Positions 45,014 to 52,367 of a stretch of DNA of 64,000 nt are shown piece by piece. A program made the translations under genes and the position numbers. This stretch comes from an uncultured Clostridium sp. GTDB taxonomy: Bacteria; Cyanobacteriota; Vampirovibrionia; Gastranaerophilales; Gastranaerophilaceae. Location: positions 1-64,000 of the forward strand of contig CAJMDF010000005.1 of assembly GCA_905212085.1 (NCBI GenBank), written 5' to 3'. How positions within the stretch are numbered: the first letter of the stretch is position 1; each line of letters begins with the position of its first letter. The notes under the pieces are model-generated. The model saw only the letters and a list, made by a program, of their open reading frames with translations. It was not told the DNA's origin and ran no database searches.

Positions 45014-46069
45014 TTATTTTACTCTTGAAAATACTTCAGTATTAACATCATCAAAAGTATTTGTGTTGAAATAAGCGCAAGATGCAACCATTGCAGCATT
45101 ATCTGTACAATATTTCATTGGAGGTGCAAATACTTTATAACCTTCTTTTTCAAGGTCAAATATTTTCTTTCTGATTTCAGAATTAGCTGCAACTCCACCT
45201 GCTATTACAACTTGATTATATCCGCTGGTCTCCAGAGCTTTTTTTAGTTTATGTAAAAGTGTTGATGATACTGTTTCTTGAAAACTTGCACATATATCTT
45301 TTTCAGGTAATTCTTTCCCTTCGAAAGATTTAACAAGTCTTAATACCGCCGTTTTTAACCCGCTGAAACTGAAATTGTATCCATCTACTCTGGCTTCAGG
45401 AAGCTTAAAAGCGAACGGATTTCCTTCCTGTGCAAGTTTATCTAATCTTGGGCCGCCTGGGTATGGAAGTCCGATTAATCTTGCTACTTTGTCATAAGCT
45501 TCTCCGACTGCATCATCTACAGTTTCACCTAGAATTGTTTGTTCTGAATATGATTTAACATCAATAATTTGAGTGTGACCACCGCTTACCAAAAGAGCCA
45601 TAAATGGAGGTTTTAAATCTGTATCAAGGTAGTTTCCGCAAAGGTGCGCATTTAAGTGATTGACTCCAATAAAAGGTTTGTCATAAGTTAGTGCAAGTGT
45701 TTTTGCAGCATTTAGCCCGACTAAAAGACACCCTACTAAGCCTGGACCTACTGTGCCTGCGAATGCTGTAATATCTTGAGGATTAATCCCTGCATTTTCT
45801 TTTGCTTGCTTGAATGCTTCATCAATTACTATATTAATAGAATCTAAGTGTTCTCTTGCTGCTATTTCCGGTATTACACCTCCGAATTGAGCATGAGTTT
45901 TGATTTGAGATGCTACAACATTTGCAATAACTTCTCTACCATTTTTTACAATAGCACAAGCTGTTTCGTCACAACTTGATTCAATGGCCATTATGTAATT
46001 ATCATATCCGCTTTGCGGTCCTATTTCTATTTGTTCTTTTGAGAATAATTTATTTTTTAGATTTTTCAT
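45014..46069 (-). CDS. tsaD: tRNA N6-adenosine threonylcarbamoyltransferase
   Basis: TsaD transfers the threonylcarbamoyl group to A37 of ANN-decoding tRNAs. YIMAIESSCDETACAIV starts the ASKHA fold. HAQFGGVIPEIAAREH follows, and the metal ligands are in GVNHLNAHLCGN. LLVSGGHTQII, FSFSGLKTAV and VAGGVAANSEIR are all standard. I start at ATG 46069 (351 aa) because TATAAT lies six bases upstream; the ORF extends to 46153 but would overlap obg. Compared with typical TsaD there are ~25 extra N-terminal residues, so ATG 45991 is an alternative. Confidence 0.95.
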   Translation of the reverse strand: MKNLKNKLFSKEQIEIGPQSGYDNYIMAIESSCDETACAIVKNGREVIANVVASQIKTHAQFGGVIPEIAAREHLDSINIVIDEAFKQAKENAGINPQDITAFAGTVGPGLVGCLLVGLNAAKTLALTYDKPFIGVNHLNAHLCGNYLDTDLKPPFMALLVSGGHTQIIDVKSYSEQTILGETVDDAVGEAYDKVARLIGLPYPGGPRLDKLAQEGNPFAFKLPEARVDGYNFSFSGLKTAVLRLVKSFEGKELPEKDICASFQETVSSTLLHKLKKALETSGYNQVVIAGGVAANSEIRKKIFDLEKEGYKVFAPPMKYCTDNAAMVASCAYFNTNTFDDVNTEVFSRVK

Positions 46070-46075
46070 AGTATT

Positions 46076-46081
46076 ATTATA
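46076..46081 (-). promoter_or_regulatory. -10 box, leaderless tsaD, shared with obg spacer
   Basis: TATAAT on the minus strand, then AATACT, then ATG at 46069. The tsaD and obg start codons are only 31 bp apart, so both promoters must share this spacer or reach into coding sequence. Confidence 0.55.
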
Positions 46082-46100
46082 ATACAAAAAGGAAATAAAT

Positions 46101-47384
46101 ATGAAGTTTATAGATAAATCAAAAATAAGAGTAGTTTCAGGACGTGGCGGCAACGGAATGGTTGCTTGGCGAAGAGAAAAGTATGTAGATAAAGGCGGTC
46201 CTGCCGGAGGTGATGGTGGTCGCGGCGGTGATGTTTATCTTGTTGCAGATGAAAATATGTCTACTCTTATGGATTTTAAACATAAATCTGTCTTTAAAGC
46301 TGAGGCAGGTGAAAATGGCGGGATTAAAAATATGCACGGCCGTTGTGCAAAAGATTTATTTATAAAAGTTCCTGTAGGTACAGTCGTAAAAGATATAAAA
46401 ACAGGTAATATCATAGCAGATTTGACATCTCATGATCAAAAGGTATTAGTTGCGAAAGGTGGTCGTGGAGGAAGAGGTAATGCAAGGTTTGCAACTGCTC
46501 AAAAAAGAGCTCCTCAATTCTGTGAACCAGGTGAACCGCCAATTGAAAGAGAATTATTTTTAGAATTAAAACTAATTGCGGATGTTGGTCTTTTGGGAAT
46601 GCCAAATGCCGGAAAATCAACTTTGATAAGTCGAATAAGTTCAGCAAAGCCTAAAATTGCAGATTATCCTTTTACAACATTAATTCCGAATTTGGGTGTT
46701 GTAAAAAAACGTTCAGGAGACGGCTATGTTGTTGCAGATATCCCTGGATTAATAGAAGGAGCATCTGAAGGTGTCGGATTAGGACACGATTTTTTGCGTC
46801 ACGTTGAAAGATGTAGATTTTTAGTTCATTTAATAGATTCAACAGAAGAAAATCCTTTTGATAATTATAAAAAAATTAATTTAGAACTTGAAAAGCATTC
46901 TGAGCATTTAGCAAATCTTTATCAGATTATTGCGTTAAATAAAATTGATGCAATTGATGATGATAAAAAGTCCGAGTTATTAGAACAATTTAAAAAAGTA
47001 TCATCTGATGTCTTTGAAATCTCAGCTGTTACAGGTGAAAATTTAGAGTCGTTACTTGATTTTATGGCTGAAAAAGTTGATGAAATTCCTAAACCTGAAA
47101 CAGAAATTGTGGTTGAAGAAGATTTAGGTGCTTATAATAATGATGACAGTTCTTTTGAAATATTCAAAGTCGCTAAAGATACCTTTATTATTGAAGGTGG
47201 AAAAATTGAAAGACTTGCTGGAGTTACTGATGAAAGAAACTCTGAACAGGTTATTCGTTTTCAAAATATTATGAAGGGTATGGGTGTATTTGACGAACTG
47301 GCTAAAAAGGGAATAAAAGATGGTGATACAATAATTATTGGTCATTTAGAGTTTGTTTTTTATTCTGATGAAATTTTTGGGTAG
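46101..47384 (+). CDS. obgE: Obg family ribosome-assembly GTPase
   Basis: A 427 aa essential-type GTPase. The glycine-rich Obg fold spans ~1-160 (GRGGNGMVAWRREKY, GGDGGRGGDVYL). The G domain follows with GMPNAGKST (~167), DIPGLIEGASEG, NKID and SAVTGEN. Residues ~345-427 form the C-terminal OCT domain, which is often present in Gram-positive and cyanobacterial forms. AAGGAAA lies before the ATG. It is divergent from tsaD across a 31 bp spacer. Confidence 0.96.
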   Translation: MKFIDKSKIRVVSGRGGNGMVAWRREKYVDKGGPAGGDGGRGGDVYLVADENMSTLMDFKHKSVFKAEAGENGGIKNMHGRCAKDLFIKVPVGTVVKDIKTGNIIADLTSHDQKVLVAKGGRGGRGNARFATAQKRAPQFCEPGEPPIERELFLELKLIADVGLLGMPNAGKSTLISRISSAKPKIADYPFTTLIPNLGVVKKRSGDGYVVADIPGLIEGASEGVGLGHDFLRHVERCRFLVHLIDSTEENPFDNYKKINLELEKHSEHLANLYQIIALNKIDAIDDDKKSELLEQFKKVSSDVFEISAVTGENLESLLDFMAEKVDEIPKPETEIVVEEDLGAYNNDDSSFEIFKVAKDTFIIEGGKIERLAGVTDERNSEQVIRFQNIMKGMGVFDELAKKGIKDGDTIIIGHLEFVFYSDEIFG

Positions 47385-47410
47385 CAAAAAATATTTTGTT
47401 TGAGTTTTAT

Positions 47411-48808
47411 ATGAGCATGCGAATTTTACTATTAAATAATTTATCATTTAGAAGTAATAATGTCCAAACTAAGGATAGTGTTAAACAACCTGAGAAAAAT
47501 TCTAAAGGAATGTCCAATTCTACTAAATTAGGAATTGGTTTATTAGGAAGTGCAGCTTTAGGTGTTGCTACTTATTATATTTTTAAAGGTAAAAAAATAT
47601 CTGAGCCTATAAAGTCGAATGATAATATCGAAATTTCTGTAAATAATGTTTTGGCTAATTTAAAGTCCGATATTGAAGATTTGAGCTCTAAACATTTAAA
47701 AAAATTAGCAAATGGTGGGTATAAAGTACAATATTCTACTCCAGCTATTGATAATAAATCTTCATTACAAGATGTTCTTCTTTTTGATCGTGATGGAAAA
47801 CTTCAAAAAAGAATTGTTTCTAAATTTGATTCCAAAACAAATACAACTACTTATCAATTATTTATGGGTGAAACTGATTCTATTCTTAAAAAACCAATTG
47901 ATATTGATTCTAAATGTTTAATAAAAGAAGTTTGTTTAGAAGATAACAAGCCATTGTCAAGAGATATCAAAATTAGTCTTAATGATGGCTCTCAAGTTCA
48001 TTATCAGGATTCTTACACTGATGGAAAACTGAAGAATCGATCTGTTTATAAGGTAAAGGCTGTAACTTCCGATACAACCGAATTTAACCGTTCAGATTAT
48101 ACTTATGAAAATGGAAAAGCTAACAGTCCTATAAATCACTCATTAAAATTAAAATCTGATGTTGGTCGTTTGCTTCTTAATAAAATTTCTAAATTACAAG
48201 ATGGCGGTCTGCGAGCTCAATTTGTTTCTACAGTTGAAGCAAAAACTCCTACATTAGATACATTAATATTTGATCGTGATGGAAAACTTCAAAAAAGAGT
48301 TGTTTCAAAATTTGATTCACAGACAAATTCTATTACTCATAAATTATACAAAGGAGAAGTTGAACAAATTATTGAAAATCCAAATGATATAAATTCAAGT
48401 TGTTTAATAAAAGAAGTGAATGTTGAAAATTTTGAACCGTTTGTTAAAGATACATTAACAAGAAATGTGACAGTTAAGCGTAATGATACTCAAAATCAAT
48501 ATCAAGATTATTTTCGTAAAGAAAAATTGTATGAGCGTTCTGTATATAATGAAAAGTTAGATAACCCTGATGCAATTGAAGTAACCCGTTATAATTACGC
48601 ATATGAAAATGGACAATGTACAGGTGTTGCAAAACAATCTCTATATAAAGACGGACATCAGCATGGGGTGTATGCTAATGGAAAATTTGAACCGTTTCCT
48701 ATTAGTATGAAAAGATTTGGAGATAAGGATTTTGTTCTTGCGGATGGCGCTTATTCTGTTGAATCTTTATATAAATTAGAGCCGAAGTTTAATCCAGATA
48801 ATTTATAA
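47411..48808 (+). CDS. Unknown membrane-anchored protein with two tandem ~162 aa repeats
   Basis: The protein (465 aa from ATG 47411; the frame opens at 47396) starts MSMRILLLNNLSFRSNNVQ and has one hydrophobic segment near residues 40-56 (GIGLLGSAALGVATYYIF). The rest is two copies of a ~162 residue module, each with LFDRDGKLQKR-V/I-VSKFDS or the same with a small change. The copies start near 47783 and 48269 and are close to identical there at the DNA level, so the duplication is recent or kept alike by gene conversion. The modules recall MORN or YD-like beta repeats (DRDGKLQKR, YENGKA). No family recognised. Confidence 0.7.
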   Translation: MSMRILLLNNLSFRSNNVQTKDSVKQPEKNSKGMSNSTKLGIGLLGSAALGVATYYIFKGKKISEPIKSNDNIEISVNNVLANLKSDIEDLSSKHLKKLANGGYKVQYSTPAIDNKSSLQDVLLFDRDGKLQKRIVSKFDSKTNTTTYQLFMGETDSILKKPIDIDSKCLIKEVCLEDNKPLSRDIKISLNDGSQVHYQDSYTDGKLKNRSVYKVKAVTSDTTEFNRSDYTYENGKANSPINHSLKLKSDVGRLLLNKISKLQDGGLRAQFVSTVEAKTPTLDTLIFDRDGKLQKRVVSKFDSQTNSITHKLYKGEVEQIIENPNDINSSCLIKEVNVENFEPFVKDTLTRNVTVKRNDTQNQYQDYFRKEKLYERSVYNEKLDNPDAIEVTRYNYAYENGQCTGVAKQSLYKDGHQHGVYANGKFEPFPISMKRFGDKDFVLADGAYSVESLYKLEPKFNPDNL

Positions 48809-48809
48809 T

Positions 48810-48917
48810 ATAAATAATTGCTTAAATAAAGGTGGAAATAGTGGCTTAAATTCATGTGGATATATGATCCAAAATAATAATTGGAAAGTTCCTAAGGATT
48901 ACCCAGTTAGAATATAA
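48810..48917 (+). pseudogene. Remnant of a prepilin C-terminus
   Basis: The frame ending at TAA 48915 reads ...NCLNKGGNSGLNSC and then GYMIQNNNWKVPKDYPVRI. This matches the C-terminal region of prepilins 1 and 2, which have a Cys, a K-x-G, a second Cys, I-x(2)-D/N-x-W-K/Q-I and DYPW. No start codon, FTLAEV segment or G tract is present here. It is probably the last piece of a deleted prepilin gene and helps date gain and loss in this family. Confidence 0.6.
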
Positions 48918-48969
48918 TCTTGCAATTTAAACTTTCATATTGTAAAATACCTTTTATAGGGGAGACATT

Positions 48970-50277
48970 ATGAAGTGTTATAAAGCTAAATGGATTTTAA
49001 CATCTACTGATAAAGTTTTAGAGGATATGGCAATTGTAGTCGATGAAGGGAAAATAATTGATATTATCCCTAATTCTGATGTTAATTTCGATGAGAAACA
49101 TATAAAAGATTTAGGTAACGCTGTTATAACTCCGGGTTTTATTGATTTATTGACTCAATTTCAATATACAGATATTGGTATTGCTAAGCCGCAAGGAGTA
49201 AAAAATAAACTCAAGAAATTTTTTAAAGTATTATCTCTTAAATATAATTTTGCGGGGGTAAGTCAAGAAAGTTACTCAAGAAAATGGGCTGAGATTTTGA
49301 CTGATTATTTTTCATTAGATAGAGAAGAAAAAATTTTAGCTTTTAAAAAAGGTGTTACATCTTCAATTATGTCTGGTACTACTTGTATTGCACAAGTGTC
49401 TAAAGAGTTTAAATATTTTGATATAATAAATAGACTTCCTATCAAAAATTATCTTTTCTTTGAGGTGTTTGCAGATACTAAAAATAAAAGTAAAAAGAAT
49501 TTTAAACTTGTAAGATCGGTTGTTGAAGATTTAATTTTCCATAAAGGGGAAAATACTCATATTGGTATTATGCTAAATTCAATGTCAGGGGTGCATAAAA
49601 AATTATGGGCTTTATTTTCAAAATATTGCCGTAAACATAATATGTTAATGATGACGAGATTTGCTGAATCTCAAGATGAGATTGATTGGTTAGAGCACGG
49701 CTTTTCGGATGTCGATATATTGCATAAGTTTATGGGATTAAGAAAAATCAGTCCTTATGAAAAAGAGCTTACTCCTGTTAGATATCTTGAAAATTTAAAA
49801 GTTCTTACGAAAAAAGTCCTTGTTGCAAATGCAAATTATGCAGAAGATGAGTTGGAACAATTAGCAGAAACTGGTGTTAAATTTATTTATCAGCCTTTGT
49901 ATAGTAAAGAAATTTGTAATAAAAAACTTGATTTTGATAAAGTTCTAGAGTATTTCTCTGAAAATTTCGGTTTTTCAACTCAGACTTTCTCGCAAGAAAA
50001 AACATATAGTCTTATGGAATTAGCGAGAAATGCAAATGTTAATAATTTATTGGATACAGTTGACTTGATTAAATATTTGACTATTTATCCTGCTAAAATT
50101 TTACGCTTGGATAATTCAATTGGATCTATTGAAATTGGAAAAGATGCTGATTTTAATGTATTTAAGTTATTTGACGGAGAGGATTATAATGCTGTAATAA
50201 AACAAGATGTTCCTTTTGCAGTTTATTCAAAAGGACGAAAACTTGTAAAAGACGGGGAATTGAGGTTTATTTTATGA
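48970..50277 (+). CDS. Amidohydrolase-fold protein lacking the metal-binding residues
   Basis: A 435 aa protein with the amidohydrolase/TrzN-SsnA-type layout. The N-terminal beta domain (VDEGKIIDIIP) leads to VITPGFIDLLTQFQYTD at ~54-70, where active relatives have H-x-H. SGTTCIAQV is at ~137, and SIGSIEIGKDADFNVF at ~390-405 closes the fold. The usual later His and Asp ligands also appear missing: LMMTRFAES, VLVANANYAE and GFSTQTFSQ occupy their places. It may be a non-catalytic paralogue. It overlaps the YjbQ gene by 4 bp and has AGGGGAGA before its start. Confidence 0.8.
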   Translation: MKCYKAKWILTSTDKVLEDMAIVVDEGKIIDIIPNSDVNFDEKHIKDLGNAVITPGFIDLLTQFQYTDIGIAKPQGVKNKLKKFFKVLSLKYNFAGVSQESYSRKWAEILTDYFSLDREEKILAFKKGVTSSIMSGTTCIAQVSKEFKYFDIINRLPIKNYLFFEVFADTKNKSKKNFKLVRSVVEDLIFHKGENTHIGIMLNSMSGVHKKLWALFSKYCRKHNMLMMTRFAESQDEIDWLEHGFSDVDILHKFMGLRKISPYEKELTPVRYLENLKVLTKKVLVANANYAEDELEQLAETGVKFIYQPLYSKEICNKKLDFDKVLEYFSENFGFSTQTFSQEKTYSLMELARNANVNNLLDTVDLIKYLTIYPAKILRLDNSIGSIEIGKDADFNVFKLFDGEDYNAVIKQDVPFAVYSKGRKLVKDGELRFIL

Positions 50278-50690
50278 CAGTTATAAATGAAAAGTTTACT
50301 GTAAATACTCAAGGTTTTACTGATATTATTGATATTACTCAAAAGGTAAAACATGCTGTCTATAGTCATTCTCTTCAATCAGCTGTAGTTCATGTGTATG
50401 TTGCAGGAAGTACAGTATCAATTACAAATATTGAATTTGAACCTGGACTTTTAGTTGATCTACCTGAGGCTTTAGATAAAATAGCTCCGTTAAGTGGGCA
50501 ATATCATCATGATGAAACCTGGCATGATGGTAACGGATATTCTCATGTAAGAGCTTCTATTATCGGTAATAATACAATGGTGCCATTAATTGACGGCGCA
50601 TTGCAGCTGGGACAGTGGCAGCAAATAGTTTTGATTGATTTTGACAATAAAGCAAGAACTAGAACTGTGTATGTTCAAATTGTATATTAA
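50274..50690 (+). CDS. YjbQ/UPF0047 family protein
   Basis: A 138 aa single-domain protein. The family core is present in order: SAVVHVYVAGSTVSIT, YHHDETWHDGNGYSHVRAS with clustered His residues (~79-97), VPLIDGALQLGQWQQIVLID and a closing RTRTVYVQIVY. Reported members have weak thiamin-phosphate-synthase-like activity, but the true role is unknown. The ATG overlaps the stop of the amidohydrolase-like gene (ATGA), so the two are coupled. Confidence 0.93.
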   Translation: MTVINEKFTVNTQGFTDIIDITQKVKHAVYSHSLQSAVVHVYVAGSTVSITNIEFEPGLLVDLPEALDKIAPLSGQYHHDETWHDGNGYSHVRASIIGNNTMVPLIDGALQLGQWQQIVLIDFDNKARTRTVYVQIVY

Positions 50691-50765
50691 AAATCCTCTT
50701 GTTTTTGATTTATTTTCCTGTTAAAATTCATATAGCGTGGAAATATAAATAGAAGGGCTATAATT

Positions 50766-52292
50766 ATGACACAGAGAGTATTATTATGTATTATGGATGG
50801 TTGGGGAATTAGCAAAAACCACCCTGAATTTGATGCAACTAAATTATCACATCCTGTCCATGTTGATAAGTTGGAAAAAGAATATCCTACAATTTCTATT
50901 CACGCTGATGGTGAATATGTGGGATTGCCGGAAGGTCAAATGGGCAACAGTGAAGTAGGCCACTTAAACTTAGGTGCAGGCAGAGTTGTATATCAAGACT
51001 TATCAAGAATTAACAGAGCGATTAAAGACGGTTCTTTCTTCAAAAATGAGCGTTTCTTGATGGCTATGAATCATGCTAAAGAAAATAATTCCGCTTTACA
51101 TATTTTTGGACTAGTATCTACAGGCGGTGTGCATTCTTCATTAGATCATTTATTGGCATTGATTAAAATGGCTGCTGAAAACGGTTTGAAAAAAGTTTAT
51201 GTTCACGCATTTTTAGATGGACGTGATACTCCTCCTCAAAGTGCTTGTACATTCCTTCAACCTGTTGAAGATGAATTGAAGAAATATGGATTACCTCCTG
51301 TTGCAACAATTATTGGTCGTTATTATATAATGGATCGTGATAATCGTTGGGATAGAGTTGAAAAAGGTTATAATGCTTTATTATTCGGTGAAGGAGAACA
51401 TGCAGCGTCTGCTTGTGAAGGTGTTAAAGCGTCTTATGCAAGAGGTGATAATGATGAATTTGTTCTTCCTACTGTAATTGGTGGCGAAGAATCAAGAATT
51501 CATGATAATGATTCTATTATCTTCATTAACTTTAGACCTGATAGAGCTAGAGAAATATCTAAAGCATTAAATTTCTCAGATTTTGATGGGTTTGAAAGAA
51601 AGAAAGTTCTGAAAAATCTTTGCTATATAACTATGACTAGTTATAATGAAGATTTTACATTCCCTGTAGCATTCCCTAAAGAGCATCTTGTAAATATTTT
51701 GGGAGATGTTTTAGAGGCTAACGGAATTCACCAATTCAGAACAGCTGAAACAGAAAAATATGCTCACGTAACATTCTTCTTTAACGGTGGAATTGATGAG
51801 CCTCAACCTCATGAAACAAGGGTGCTTGTTCCATCTCCAAAAGTTGCAACTTATGATATGCAACCAGAGATGAGTGCCCCTGAAGTTTGTGAAAATGTAT
51901 TAAAAGCAATCGATAATCCGGAATATGAATTTATTTTGGTAAACTTTGCAAACCCTGATATGGTAGGACATACAGGAGTTTTAGAAGCAGCAGAAAAAGC
52001 TTGCCATACTGTCGATGAATGTGTTGGTAAAATTGCCGATGCTTGTGTTAAAAATAACATAATTATGTTGTTGACAGCAGACCATGGTAATTCTGAAGTT
52101 ATGGTAAACCCTGAAACAGGAAAACCTCAGACTGCTCATACTACAAATAAAGTTCCATTTGTGCTTATTAATGCTCCGAAAGATATTCAATTGAAAGAAG
52201 ATGGTGCTTTATGTAATATTGCACCGACAGTTCTTCAATTGATGGGTATTAAAAAGCCTGTGGAAATGGACTGTGAGTCTTTAATAAAGTAA
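50766..52292 (+). CDS. gpmI: 2,3-bisphosphoglycerate-independent phosphoglycerate mutase
   Basis: A 508 aa glycolytic enzyme with two metals (usually Mn). The first metal Asp is in LCIMDGWG (~10), and the catalytic Ser in GQMGNSEVGHLNLGAG (~Ser62). DGRDTPPQS, GRYYIMDRDNRWDRVE and FINFRPDRAREI follow. The C-terminal phosphatase-domain ligands are in NFANPDMVGHTG and TADHGNSEVM, and HTTNKVPF closes. All key residues are present and the length is normal. A hairpin terminator lies right after. Confidence 0.97.
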   Translation: MTQRVLLCIMDGWGISKNHPEFDATKLSHPVHVDKLEKEYPTISIHADGEYVGLPEGQMGNSEVGHLNLGAGRVVYQDLSRINRAIKDGSFFKNERFLMAMNHAKENNSALHIFGLVSTGGVHSSLDHLLALIKMAAENGLKKVYVHAFLDGRDTPPQSACTFLQPVEDELKKYGLPPVATIIGRYYIMDRDNRWDRVEKGYNALLFGEGEHAASACEGVKASYARGDNDEFVLPTVIGGEESRIHDNDSIIFINFRPDRAREISKALNFSDFDGFERKKVLKNLCYITMTSYNEDFTFPVAFPKEHLVNILGDVLEANGIHQFRTAETEKYAHVTFFFNGGIDEPQPHETRVLVPSPKVATYDMQPEMSAPEVCENVLKAIDNPEYEFILVNFANPDMVGHTGVLEAAEKACHTVDECVGKIADACVKNNIIMLLTADHGNSEVMVNPETGKPQTAHTTNKVPFVLINAPKDIQLKEDGALCNIAPTVLQLMGIKKPVEMDCESLIK

Positions 52293-52303
52293 GTTCAAAT
52301 AAA

Positions 52304-52336
52304 CAAGATGCCGTATAAATTGCGGCATCTTGTATT
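52304..52336 (+). terminator. Intrinsic terminator after gpmI
   Basis: Stem CAAGATGCCG/CGGCATCTTG with a short loop, followed by a modest T-containing tail. The T-run is weak. Confidence 0.6.
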
Positions 52337-52367
52337 AATAAACATAAGTTAGAAGATTAGGATAATT

